This document shows, piece by piece, positions 32,501-40,823 of a stretch of 64,000 bases of DNA; the first letter of the stretch is position 1, and every line of letters starts with the position of its first letter. The translations under genes were made by a program, and so were the position numbers. Location of the stretch: the NCBI RefSeq assembly GCF_932526225.1, contig NC_064038.1:1364001-1428000 (forward strand), written 5' to 3'. Origin of the DNA: Nematostella vectensis (Eukaryota > Cnidaria > Anthozoa > Actiniaria > Edwardsiidae). Under the pieces are notes generated by a model, which worked only from the letters and a program-made list of their open reading frames with translations, ran no database searches and was not told the origin of the DNA.

Positions 32501-34098
32501 AGCTGGACTTTTTACTTGCTAAATTTCCTGGCCGACCATTTGATGAATTCCTAACAGATAGCCTGTGGAGGACCACTCCTTTGCGTCGCATCAACTACTT
32601 ACTCTGAGTTCAAATTGAAAGACTGTGCTACTCGTGATGAGAATCTACAAATGCCACCGTGCCAAACCCACCTTTAACATTGCCCTTGGGCCCAGGCATG
32701 TTCTAATGATATCTGCAATGGTCTGAAATGGAATATATGGTTACTATATATGCTGGAATAATAGGTGAGGTACTTGTTTTGGGGAGGCACTTATTTCAAA
32801 ATTTGTTTTATTAGATTTCACATATTTGAGTCATTATTCTAAAACATAGACATTGCTAAATGTGTCAGCGGTACGACTTCTGCGAGTGAGAGTGGCTTGG
32901 TTCTCAATTGCCTCATTTCAAGAGCAAGTCTCGATTACTGTGTGTCGAGTATTTAATTAGGGCATAACACTCGCAGAGTGGAGGTTGTGATACTCGTTGA
33001 CGGTACTGTATTTATAGATAGAAAAGTAAGGACTTGTAAGGACCAAAAATCCTCCCAATACCAAAAATAAAACATGATAATGATAAATAATGTGGCAGTA
33101 AGTACTTGACCTCAATATCACAGTCCCCTCTTTACTGAAGTCTATGAAGTGCAAAATGTTAAGGTGAGGTGCTTATTCGGAGGAGGTGCTTATTCATAAT
33201 TTTCATCTTAGGAAGGCTCTTTTGGGGAGGAACTTTTTCAAGCAATCACAGTATGACAAAGGCATAGAACAAACAGAAAATAGAGCAAAGGGTATCACAA
33301 GGATACAGTAGAAGTAACAGTAAACAGAGCTTAGATATAAAACAGAGATAGAATAAATAGAAAATATAACACTACAGTTATGACATGGGGATAGAAAGTG
33401 AAATAAGTGAATAGATTCAATAGATTCTTAATCTCCGCTGATATAAAAAATACCATTCATAAAAGACACAAATCTATGAGCTTTCTACATAACAGTATTG
33501 CTGTTAGAGTAAATTTCCCATCGTTAAGAGATGGAAATTTCACTCTGAGTGAGAGCAATCTAATTGTATGGTATTTTTGACTGCAGGTGTGTAAATTTGA
33601 CAGATGGGAATAGGTTGATCTAGTAAAAGAATTGTGATGTAATGTAAAGCATTCTAGTAAAAAGCCATTTATAAATGATCTATCTTTTTCTAGCAATAGA
33701 TCACATTCAAGCCCAGTAGCTATAGTCAAGTATGACAAACTTGTACGAGGTACAGCCATTGCATAGTAACGTAATGTACGAGCCTACAACAAAACACCGG
33801 TGACATTTTGGCTTTTTGTTCTTCGGGCTTATCTACGTAAATAAACGTCAATTCAAGCTAGTAGGAGATAACCAAATGAATTAGAGACCTACATATGTCA
33901 AAGTTTTTGCATATGGAGTATTTTTCACTATTACCTTAGCGGCTTGCACATTCCCAAGCTGAACTTTGCGACCGGACTCGCGTTTTGTGTTCTGATCTGT
34001 GCGCGAATACAACAGATAAGACCACAAATAAAACATTATATAGAAGAAAATCACTCGGCTAATTTGAATTCTTTCTTACTTAGTACAATGACGGACAT
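14560..34098 (-). CDS. CCT3: T-complex protein 1 subunit gamma (chaperonin CCT3), complete, 18 exons
   Basis: Gamma subunit of the cytosolic group II chaperonin TRiC/CCT, which folds actin, tubulin and other proteins using ATP. Exons in transcript order: 34080-34098, 33935-33996, 32672-32722, 27094-27156, 26352-26448, 25969-26089, 23828-23908, 23332-23437, 21152-21234, 20994-21060, 20658-20692, 20054-20151, 19738-19918, 19540-19624, 18854-18955, 17922-18062, 17039-17170, 14560-14661. All junctions are GT-AG and in phase, giving 1626 nt and 541 residues, as expected for the family (human about 545). Visible landmarks are [15 protein letters not shown] near the N-terminus, DPMGG (48-52), TNDG (56-59), the nucleotide-binding GDGTT (88-92), [40 protein letters not shown] (about 405-409) and [11 protein letters not shown] at the C-terminus. 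The ATG is the only one giving the expected MSVIVLNQN start. The open reading frame is intact; the 19.5-kb span is inflated by repeats and transposons in introns. Confidence 0.97.
14689..16530. repeat. 32-bp minisatellite, last CCT3 intron
   Basis: About 57 copies of a 32-bp unit containing acacagccccagtcagctac and aacacagttcta, with frequent 31-bp copies lacking one C in the C-run. It starts within about 30 bases of the acceptor of the last CCT3 exon. The first monomer (14689-14727, tgttgtggctgactggggct) is inverted relative to the rest. Confidence 0.95.
16531..17038. other. CCT3 intron 17, unique part
   Basis: About 500 bases of AT-rich intron between the 32-bp array and exon 17. No element recognised. 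Confidence 0.5.
17171..17921. other. CCT3 intron 16, nothing recognised
   Basis: Unique intron sequence between exons 17 and 16 with no repeat or recognisable element. Short open frames are unsupported. Confidence 0.5.
18240..18770. repeat. 43-bp minisatellite, CCT3 intron 15
   Basis: About a dozen copies of a 43-bp unit containing acaccagccaggtcacacaa and ccaggtcacacaacacagat, with short sub-repeats of caggtcacacaac inside it. More degenerate copies extend to about 18060 on the left. Confidence 0.9.
19049..19306. repeat. 60-bp tandem repeat, CCT3 intron 14
   Basis: Four near-identical copies of a 60-bp unit containing actagggatgtacagtagta and acctacatatatagatgggt. The first copy has a small insertion. 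Confidence 0.93.
20310..20390 (+). mobile_element. tRNA-derived SINE-like fragment in CCT3 intron 11
   Basis: The segment beginning ggggaccctgggtggcgcgg contains an A-box-like tggcgcggttgg followed about 45 bases later by a degraded B box (ggttagattta). Spacing fits a tRNA-like head, but the stems do not make a functional tRNA. It is antisense to CCT3. Confidence 0.5.
20765..20998. repeat. 34-bp minisatellite that contains copies of the exon-10 splice donor
   Basis: Seven occurrences of attacctgactc at exact 34-bp spacing (20785, 20819, 20853, 20887, 20921, 20955, 20989). The last is the real exon-10/intron junction of CCT3 on the minus strand (GAGAGTCAG, then gtaat). The other six are downstream donor look-alikes (GTGAGTCAG, then gtaat). 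The rest of the unit is cacagagaaaacctagaaaa. Confidence 0.93.
21243..22830. repeat. 21-bp minisatellite, CCT3 intron 8
   Basis: About 75 copies of a 21-bp unit (gactacacagactattgtcg plus t), with 18-base variants in which ctacacag is replaced by caacac or similar. The period is seven codons, so several frames on both strands stay open for 100-500 residues (for example DYTDYCR repeats). These are artefacts inside an intron. Confidence 0.95.
22860..23331. other. CCT3 intron 8, unique part
   Basis: AT-rich intron sequence between the 21-bp array and exon 8; nothing recognised. Confidence 0.5.
23516..23815. repeat. GAT/GATGAT-rich degenerate microsatellite, CCT3 intron 7
   Basis: About 300 bases of degenerate (GAT)n and related trinucleotides that end just before the donor of exon 7. 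Asp/Met/His-rich open frames in it are artefacts. Confidence 0.9.
23909..24705. other. CCT3 intron 6, part without recognised element
   Basis: Unique sequence before the TA-flanked element. Short open frames on both strands at 23938-24257 have no motif I recognise. Confidence 0.5.
24706..25850. mobile_element. Non-autonomous Tc1/mariner-like element with an internal 137-bp tandem repeat
   Basis: The ends are inverted repeats: cagtaccgctctcgaacatg at the left and, read inward, cagtatcgctcacgaacata at the right. Further inside, gttcgcgaa and gtttgcgaa motifs are repeated on both sides. A TA lies immediately outside each end (24704-24705 and 25851-25852). TA duplication and CAGT termini are the pattern of Tc1/mariner elements; no transposase is present. 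The centre contains about four 137-bp tandem copies. It sits in CCT3 intron 6. Confidence 0.8.
25184..25720. repeat. 137-bp tandem repeat inside the Tc1/mariner-like element
   Basis: The marker gcgatcggcattcc occurs at 25281, 25418, 25555 and 25692, exactly 137 apart. Adjacent motifs ttcgctagcagttaaaac and taccagtctttgctttgtca repeat with it. A reverse-oriented piece of the same unit (gaggaggataggaatgctga) lies at about 25124. Confidence 0.93.
26320..26383. repeat. 32-bp tandem duplication of the exon-5 splice donor
   Basis: attacctagaatgataacag followed by aggttgttccat occurs twice in tandem. The right copy forms the end of CCT3 exon 5 and its donor; the left copy is a duplicate donor in the intron. 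Splicing at the duplicate would add 32 nt and shift the frame. Confidence 0.9.
26441..26530. repeat. 39-bp tandem duplication of the exon-5 splice acceptor
   Basis: cttgaatctacaaaaagttt with the following accaaaaccatgtaaaa repeats at 39-bp spacing (26442, 26481, 26520). On the minus strand each begins with a tag/ATTCAAG acceptor-like junction. Using an upstream copy would keep the frame length but adds an in-frame TAG. Confidence 0.88.
26800..27015. repeat. Tandem pair of about 109 bp, CCT3 intron 4
   Basis: The stretch from ggacactatacatcagtggg to tgaaaatggccagtgagt is present twice in direct tandem with a few substitutions. Confidence 0.9.
27157..27473. repeat. Degenerate intronic minisatellite, left part
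   Basis: Repeats of aaacacaattatacacgagg followed by tccataaacaataataacca, period about 40-45, in CCT3 intron 3. The same array continues at 32008 on the other side of the TTAA transposon. Confidence 0.9.
28517..28633. repeat. Two adjacent hairpins inside the TTAA transposon
   Basis: First hairpin: cactgatcatgcgtgaca (28517-28534) with tgtcacgcaatgatcagtg (28539-28557). Second: gtgactgaatgtctaccaaa with tttggtggacattcagtcac (about 28577-28602 and 28608-28633). Each pair is complementary with one mismatch or indel. Confidence 0.85.
28941..29095. mobile_element. 155-bp MITE nested in the TTAA transposon
   Basis: Begins caggcgcgtacccaggat and ends atcctgtgtacgcgcctg-like (right end ctgtgtacgcgcctg), with AGACT directly repeated just outside both ends. 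It has GC-rich gtgcgcgcgcaccc inside. A fragment of the same family is at 9144-9225. Confidence 0.75.
29100..29764. other. Interior of the TTAA transposon without recognised coding sequence
   Basis: Contains a 17-base G run at about 29550 and no recognisable motif. Presumably the degraded 5' part of the transposase region. Confidence 0.4.
29765..30870 (+). pseudogene. Decayed transposase with C2H2 zinc finger, inside the TTAA transposon
   Basis: Several plus-strand frames together read as one protein remnant: [17 protein letters not shown] and [17 protein letters not shown], then [22 protein letters not shown], then after frame changes [20 protein letters not shown] and [16 protein letters not shown], and finally a C2H2-type finger CPEDGC with HLDTGKH near 30335-30400. 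The SGCYHS motif region resembles the part around a catalytic acidic residue in cut-and-paste transposases, although the residue before it is no longer Asp-Asn-Ala. From memory this protein type occurs widely as C2H2-domain hypothetical proteins in marine invertebrates. Multiple frameshifts and stops show it is inactive. Confidence 0.65.
32008..32425. repeat. Degenerate intronic minisatellite, right part
   Basis: Continuation of the array at 27157-27473 after the transposon: aacacaattatacacgaggt with ccataaacaataataacca and variants. Confidence 0.9.
32723..33934. other. CCT3 intron 2, nothing recognised
   Basis: About 1.2 kb of intron. A small hairpin (agagtaaatttcccatc with gatggaaatttcactct) lies at about 33506-33547. 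No known element or exon. Confidence 0.5.
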
Positions 34099-34860
34099 GC
34101 TGGTAGTTTTGGGGGTAGTTTTCTCCTACTTTTTTCCACACCTTCGTCTCACGGATTCAAGATGGCGGTCGCACGTGCTGATGACAGGATAGGGGGACTG
34201 GGGCCTAGTCTCCCATCACGCCTTGCGCGACCTTGCGGCCCCAAAATAGTAGGGCAAAAATAGTATAGACACATAATGCGTTTCGAACAGTCTTATATTT
34301 CGTGAGCAAGAGCATTTCATTTCCGTCGTCTGCAAACGGCAAGCACTTAAGCATCACTCTTAGATTCGGCCTTCTAAGGGGTGTTCAATTTATCAGGGTT
34401 ATGAAAAAAATGTAGTAAAATGCACAAATTGTAAGAAAATTTCATTAGAATCTTGTTTATTAAAATTTTTAATCTTAGTTGGTAACTGCCCAAGGAAAAG
34501 CCTAATATCAGCTCAGCAGACACCGTTGCTTCTTTATAATAAAAGAGTGAACTTTACACGGCCAAACAAGAGAGAATACTACCAGTGGTGTTCAAGTTGG
34601 CGAAATGTTCTTTTGAAATTAGAAACTTCCCATGCATTTCTTATGTGTTCTGTCCATCTCAATATTTAATCAAAAAGACGGGAGGAGAGTATCTACATTT
34701 TACTCTAAGAACCCAAACTCATCTTCTTCTATACGAAACTCACTTTGACCATGAAAAAAAAGCGCATTGACCATATAGACAATGAATTTTGCGCTATATT
34801 AATAATAAATTGTTATCATTATTATCATTATGGTCAATGGACAATATTCGCTTTGACTGG
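34099..34860. other. Upstream region of CCT3, promoter presumed
   Basis: Lies between the CCT3 start codon and the 3' end of the dermatopontin-like gene. GC content rises at about 34,140-34,250, where a start region would be expected. I see no convincing TATA box. Confidence 0.35.
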
Positions 34861-34861
34861 A

Positions 34862-35003
34862 TCTTTATTAATATTTGTTTACATTAAATGACAACATAAC
34901 CGGCTATTTATTAATATTTGTTTACATTAAATCAATTGACAACATAACCCGGCTATTTATTAATATTTGTTTACATTAAATGACAACATAACCCGGCTAT
35001 TTA
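34862..35003. repeat. Three-copy tandem repeat, 52-58 bp
   Basis: attaatatttgtttacatta followed by acaacataacccggctattt is repeated three times between CCT3 and the dermatopontin-like gene; the middle copy has an extra six bases. Confidence 0.9.
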
Positions 35004-35183
35004 TTCCAGTCAACGCTCTCCTTAGCAACCACACAGAAAGCACGTTCGATATTTTTACGTTGGTTATATTCTAAGGGGTTGTCACATTAGACAAGGGCTA
35101 AATTACAGATAATGAAATATGGGAGATAATTGTTAACAGTAATGGTCGCCTTAGAAAGGTGCATTTGTGAGTACTGCTCAGCT

Positions 35184-37067
35184 TCATCGACGGTGTATCT
35201 TGCAGTAAACGAACCTCCACATGCGGTCCCTGAAATAAGAAAACATCAAATGGGTTAGACTGTAATTCATAATTGAAAAAGATTAACGTCTGTTGCCAGT
35301 CTTATTCAACATATATATATATAGTGTTAGTTTGAGAAAAATACAAACTACATAGGTTTCCCTACAGGTCTGTTTCGTGGTTGCCCACTCATCAGGGGAT
35401 TTAATGAGAATATTCCTACCATCGTATATATACTATTAACATTGAAATTTACATAATAATAGACTGATAGTTTTAGTTAAGGCGGTAAGAGGAACAATAG
35501 CGAGTTACATTAAATATGCGGGGCGAAGACTAACAGTGCGGAACGTGTGAAAAATTGATAGCGCGAAAATTTAACGGTGACGGGATTAACAGTTCTAATT
35601 GTTTCGTAGCAGGGCTTTGTTTCTGTGGCGGCACGAGGACACGAGTTCATTGCGTTCATTTAGAGTTGATAGTTTGGGTTGGCAGATGATCGTCAGCTTT
35701 TCCTTGAGGCAGAGGTTGCAACGCTTAGTGGTACTGTTGTAGGCGGAGTGGGAAGAAAGAATGCGCCATGAAATAAAGTACTCAATCATGTTGTCCTTGA
35801 GAGTCCAGACGTGTTTGCTGAGTTCGGTGGAGTTTCTGTGTTTGGCGTGTCGGAATGATGCGGTGTGGTTTCTGTACCTGGTCTTGAAGCTGTTTTCAGT
35901 GAGCCCGACGTATGTTTCCGAGGTGTTGTTGTCTTTTCGAGTTACGGTAGCTTGGTAGATAACAGATATCTGTAGGCAGTTTCCGTCTAGAGGGCAGGTG
36001 TCTTTCTGTCGGCAGTTGCATGTCTTGTTGTTGGTAGTGGTAGGGGCGGAGCTGGTGATCTCGGTAGCCGACGATGCGGTGATGATGCGCTTGTTGTGGT
36101 TGTCGATGATCTGTTTGGTGTTGTTCATGCAGCTGTAACTGATTTTGATGGTGTTTCTGTTGAAGATTTTACGGAGGTGGTTGTCTTTCAAAATCAGTTA
36201 CAGCTGCATGAACAACACCAAACAGATCATCGACAACCACAACAAGCGCATCATCACCGCATCGTCGGCTACCGAGATCACCAGCTCCGCCCCTACCACT
36301 ACCAACAACAAGACATGCAACTGCCGACAGAAAGACACCTGCCCTCTAGACGGAAACTGCCTACAGATATCTGTTATCTACCAAGCTACCGTAACTCGAA
36401 AAGACAACAACACCTCGGAAACATACGTCGGGCTCACTGAAAACAGCTTCAAGACCAGGTACAGAAACCACACCGCATCATTCCGACACGCCAAACACAG
36501 AAACTCCACCGAACTCAGCAAACACGTCTGGACTCTCAAGGACAACATGATTGAGTACTTTATTTCATGGCGCATTCTTTCTTCCCACTCCGCCTACAAC
36601 AGTACCACTAAGCGTTGCAACCTCTGCCTCAAGGAAAAGCTGACGATCATCTGCCAACCCAAACTATCAACTCTAAATAAACGCAATGAACTCGTGTCCT
36701 CGTGCCGCCACAGAAACAAAGCCCTGCTACGAAACAATTAGAACTGTTAATCCCGTCACCGTTAAATTTTCGCGCTATCAATTTTTCACACGTTCCGCAC
36801 TGTTAGTCTTCGCCCCGCATATTTAATGTAACTCGCTATTGTTCCTCTTACCGCCTTAGCTAAAACTATCAGTCTATTATTATGTAAATTTCAATGTTAA
36901 TAGTATATATACGATGGTAGGAATATTCTCATTAAATCCCCTGATGAGTGGGCAACCACGAAACAGACCTGTAGGGAAACCTATGTAGTTTGTATTTTTC
37001 TCAAACTAAAACTATACACCGCTCTACTTTCGAGTATTGAGCACTTTCTATGAAAGCCTTCAACCAT

Positions 37068-37141
<74 letters not shown>

Positions 37142-38854
37142 CTTTGTTAACATCGCCTTTAATTCGTTCTTTTTGGCAAGATGATTAAAGTAGACGGCCT
37201 TAACATTTTTGTAATGTTTTCTTGCTGGTGATGACGTCACACAATAGATCACGTGACAAAAAAGTTTTTTGCCTTTCCGCCGGTGGGGAAAACAGCTTGG
37301 ACAAAGATGTTTACTAAATAAGTGTTGACTTTATGTGTGTCATATGATAGCGTTTTAGCATCCAAAATTTTCTCTGCCGTTAACAAGATATTAATTATTT
37401 TGTTAAGTCACGTGACCTGCTGCGAATTAAAATGTTGATTTGTGACCGAAAGGTTAAACTTTTCTTGCCGGTTAAGATATCAGTGTGCAGATGTGTTTCA
37501 AAGAAACATAAAAACATGCGATGTTTTCTTTTTCATAGCGTATCCACCAGCGGAGAATTTTTTGAAATATTGATTTGCAAAAGTCACGTGATCGGCTGGA
37601 TGACGTCATCACTCAAAATGAAATATTACCAATCAGCTAACATTCCGAGTTTGATGTTTTGGCCAAAACTGGTGCATTTAAGGCAATGTTAACTCACTTT
37701 AAGGCAACTTTCAAAATTTCAACTGTTTTAGATTAAGATCCAAGCCTTAATACACTTGAGTATATATAGGGGTGGTTATATCTATATATAGGGGTGGGAT
37801 ATATATACTTACTCTTGGGCATTGCTGTGATGGCTGATGGCCCCCCGTAAATAGTACCCATTCGGCACTTTGAAGTTCATGAAGCTGCGGTGGTTATTGA
37901 CATGGGCCGAGGTATGGCAGATGTACACACGGTGTCGGCGGCCGAGGCAGCATTTGAACTTGAAGAGCCTGGAAAGAAATATGCAAGAGAGCATTTTGGA
38001 TAATTAACCAGCTGAAGTATTACCGTAAATTATCTAATAAACGCCGCCTATCTAAAGAACGCCTCTTATCTAATTAACCCCCCCCCCCAGGCTTACAAGT
38101 TTGTATTGAACGACTGGCTGACTGAATTAAGAACCCCACTGCACTTGGGTTCGTTATATTGTGATAGCTTATAATGAACGGCCCTCTCTAATAAACGCCT
38201 CCTATCTATCGAAGCCCCCCCCCTCCCTCGGGCCATCTAAATATAATAAACGCCCCGGCGTTTATTAGATAATTTACGGTATTTCATTTTACTCTACCTG
38301 TCCTCGGCGCGGTTGCTATGGCGACTATATACCCCAGCAATAAAACCGTTATAAGGACACTGGAAGCTCATGGCGCCGTCCCATTCATTGGCCGAGAACC
38401 AATCACAATGCATTTTCAATGCGGGGTTGCGCTTACACTTGTACGTCCAAGCTCGGTCCTTGTGGGGACAACTGTACACGGATTGTATCTTGCTGATAGA
38501 TTTACCTAAACGGGGAACAACAGAAGTATGGTGTTAAATAGAAAAGATGTAGATGTAGATGTAGATCTAGCTTTTCTATTCCTTTGAATCCCATTTTCAA
38601 GTGACAATGTAGTAGGCAGCCTGCACTGTTTAGATCCATTTTTAAAAATCTTTTTGTTTTCTCTCACCTCTCGGGCATTCAAAATTCACAACTCCGTCGA
38701 AGTAGTTGGCCCAGCCCGCCCCGGCCAGACGAGGCACAGGGGGACAGTGACGACGACGACGACGTCGCCAGGACCACCCAGGTTTGACGAAGTTCACGTG
38801 ATCCAAAATAATCATGGTGATCAGAAGAAACGCCAGAAGTGACTTCGAATGCAT
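35184..38854 (-). CDS. Dermatopontin-like secreted protein, complete, four exons
   Basis: Exons in transcript order 38668-38854, 38298-38505, 37813-37968 and 35184-35229; all junctions are GT-AG and in phase (597 nt, 198 residues; human dermatopontin is 201). The N-terminus is a signal peptide (MHSKSLLAFLLITMIILDHV). It is followed by an unusual run of six arginines (30-35) from a CGT repeat, then the dermatopontin pattern: WANYFDGVVNFECP, SVYSCPHKDRAWTYKC, NEWDGAMSFQCPYNGFIAG, HSNRAEDRLFKFKCC, NGYYLRGAISHHSNAQEDR and the end MWRFVYCKIHRR. Cysteines sit at the positions expected for paired disulfides of the family. Dermatopontins are extracellular-matrix proteins in vertebrates; invertebrate members act in matrix, biomineral or agglutinating roles, so the exact role here is unknown. 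The last exon is separated by a 2.6-kb intron full of transposons, yet the frame is intact. Confidence 0.93.
35595..36191 (-). mobile_element. Penelope-like element GIY-YIG endonuclease fragment, left copy
   Basis: Open frame of 198 codons, the C-terminal part of a Penelope-like (PLE) polyprotein. Visible are the cysteine cluster CNCRQKDTCPLDGNC that precedes the nuclease in PLEs, then ISVIYQATV, ETYVGLTENSFKTRYRNH with the YVG and Arg of a GIY-YIG nuclease core, ELSKHVWTLKD and a second cysteine pair CNLCLKEK. The reverse-transcriptase domain expected upstream is absent, so this is a 5'-truncated, non-autonomous copy. It extends about 39 bases further 5' than the right copy. Confidence 0.85.
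36188..36741 (+). mobile_element. Penelope-like element GIY-YIG endonuclease fragment, right copy
   Basis: Same protein as the left copy on the opposite strand, open to a TAG at 36739-36741. The only residue difference I noticed is Lys for Glu in STLN(K/E)RNELV. The homologous part starts at 36188; the in-frame residues before it come from the spacer read on the other strand. Confidence 0.85.
37074..37140. repeat. AT dinucleotide microsatellite
   Basis: About 67 bases of (TA)n beside the Penelope-like palindrome. Confidence 0.97.
37151..37688. mobile_element. 538-bp MITE flanked by TTAA
   Basis: TTAA stands directly outside both ends (37147-37150 and 37689-37692). The ends are imperfect inverted repeats: catcgcctttaattcg at the left and cattgccttaaatgc read inward from the right, both followed by tttttggc/ttttggcc. 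No coding capacity. Its termini differ from those of the 4.5-kb element at 27478. Confidence 0.7.
38023..38279. mobile_element. 257-bp TA-flanked MITE in dermatopontin-like intron 2
   Basis: The ends are 23-base inverted repeats (ccgtaaattatctaataaac at both ends read inward, then gcc), with TA just outside each. C-runs occur inside. The right end is only 18 bases from the donor of exon 2. Confidence 0.85.
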
Positions 38855-40362
38855 TTGAACTTATGCCTGTTGAAAAAGCTTTTTGAAGACGTTCGTGACT
38901 ATGATCTGTAGTCTTTCTAGTTATTGGAGCATTTTAGGGCTGAAAATTTTCTTAAATTTCATTTTATACAAAATATAATACCCAATGAATTTGATTCTGC
39001 ATTTTAGAACGCATTACACTAATAAAACAATTTTCTGCTATCTAATCCTCGGTTCTTAGGCAGGACATTTCTTATAAAAAGGTTTTAATGAAAAACGAGT
39101 GTACCCTTATTCACCTGTTGATCTGTTGATTCCGCGTTAACAGCAGCAGCACTTTTAAAAGGTAAATTCTTAGACAAGTCGCTCGTATTTACGTGGTCGG
39201 AGCCACACATTTTGTTTATTCATAAGTTGTTTTCCAATGTTAATGGTTCACAAGAAAATTCTTGCCTAAGATTGTTTACGAACAAAAATTTAGAAAATTC
39301 ATGCTTTGGTTGCCCACAGTCTTTTGTTTTGATTTTGTTTTGATTTTGATTCTCCGAACTTGACTACTAAAAAAATTAATAATAAAATGAAATAAGGCAC
39401 TTTACTGTAAGGTGTGTGTGCTTACGAAGCTCTTTCGCACCGATTTATGCTACCTGGCTGTAGCCAGAATAATCAGGCGATTTTATTTTTCTGGAGGGAA
39501 AAAGTTCGGATTAAAGACAGGCAAAAACTTGGCGGTATTTCGACGACGTAGGTGTGCCTCAGTGCGATCAACCTTATAGGTACAGACAATAAAGAGGTAC
39601 AGACAAAAAGAGGTGCAGACAAAAAGAGGTGCACTAGTAGTGGTGTGCGGGTTGTTCCGTCATAGATATCTCAACGTTAGAAAGGCCTTCGATAGTTCGA
39701 AGCTCGCTCCCCGGTGTTGTGCTTTGTGTTATAATGTGGTATAATAATAATGACAAAAGCAACATCCAAATTGTAATTACTTGTGAATCAGTGTACCAAG
39801 AGGGGCTTATCTAGGTACTAGAGGAACAAAAATAACCTCTCCCTCTTACCATTCAAATAGCCTTTTGGAATTTCAAGTTTAAAAAAGTTTCAGCTCTATT
39901 TTGCTGTAGGATAATAGGGAAGTTGTTAGTATTTCTATCCCGCTGGTTTTTAACCTAACGTGAAATTAACACCAATTATTCATGCCTTGTTTATCAAATT
40001 TGACTCACGTGAAGCGACAAAACAAGGGTTCATTTGATTTTTAAGACAATCTTTAATGCTAACCCTAACCACAATTTCGCCCCCCAAGTACAACTGACAG
40101 TTATATTATAAAAATGGAAGCCTTTTGCCTATTTTGAGCATCTATGGTTTTCTAAGATGGTTTCCCAGGCTACCTTGTTCTATCGATGGCTCGAATTCCC
40201 GTATTTTGTTTATTGATCCCCTGCGGGTTTTCGGTCCAACGTGAGAGTTTTTATTCAGACCTTGTTCATCAAATATAATTTTCGAACAAAGTAAAGCAAA
40301 TCCAAAACTTGAACAAACCTCGAAATAGCGTCATTTTCCTTATAATTCATTGGGTGTTATTT
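38855..40362. other. Upstream region of the dermatopontin-like gene, nothing recognised
   Basis: About 1.5 kb without a recognisable gene or repeat, apart from a short duplication of gaggtacagacaaaaa-like sequence at about 39,585-39,630. Confidence 0.5.
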
Positions 40363-40511
40363 ATTAGCCTCGTCCCCAGGCCCCTAGTGACAGCCCTCTG
40401 TTGTCAAATATTCTGTGCGATAAGCTGTCCCCAGGGCTAGCGGCATATCCAAAGTGACGTCATTAACCGACAAGCCGTTCAGCCAATAGAAGCCAGGGAC
40501 GGAGGCTAATT
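40363..40511. mobile_element. Putative 150-bp MITE
   Basis: Left attagcctcgtccccagg and right ccagggacggaggctaat are inverted repeats with a one-base indel. It contains a perfect TGACGTCA palindrome (40455-40462), the core of a CRE/ATF site, which may be coincidental. Confidence 0.55.
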
Positions 40512-40615
40512 TATTATTTTACACAAGCTTTTGTGCTTCTTGTTTACACTGCAGTTCGAAGAGATATCTCCATGAGAACTCAACAACGAGTTTGTGCTGA
40601 GCTAGACAGAAACTT

Positions 40616-40823
40616 ACCTTGGAATGAGTCTGTCCATCCGCTGGGACCTAGTGGAGGAAAGGGATGCGTGCGTATCAAGTATCGGTATATGGGGTGCCCT
40701 GGTGTCTAGGGGAGGAAAGGAACGCATTGGTGGCGCATTTCTTGTTACGCTCAGGGTTCCGCTAAACGGGCCGCGTTGACCTAGTGCTGTGTGTTTATCA
40801 TCCAGGGGGTAGTATAAGGTCAT
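40616..40823 (-). CDS. Candidate first coding exon, product unknown
   Basis: An open frame starts at an ATG (MTLYYPLDDKHTALGQRG) and runs about 69 codons to a strong donor (CCAAG, then gtaagt) near 40,617. The residues are Pro-, Ser- and Arg-rich (APPMRSFPPLD, DTHASLSSTRSQR). No downstream exon was found before the dermatopontin-like gene, and I do not recognise the protein. It could be a first exon of a gene spliced past the dermatopontin-like locus or an artefact. Confidence 0.3.

Larger units (their letters stand above)
35320..37016. repeat. 1.7-kb near-perfect palindrome of two Penelope-like element copies
   Basis: Left arm 35320-36148 and right arm 36188-37016 are both 829 bases and reverse complements with only a handful of substitutions and no indels seen, around a 39-base spacer (36149-36187). 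Each arm holds the 3' part of a Penelope-like retroelement with 5' truncated ends meeting in the middle. It lies in the last intron of the dermatopontin-like gene. Confidence 0.95.

Noticed and set aside
33457-33759. 100-codon minus-strand frame in CCT3 intron 2
   Set aside because: No homology recognised, no splice signals, and part of it is a hairpin.
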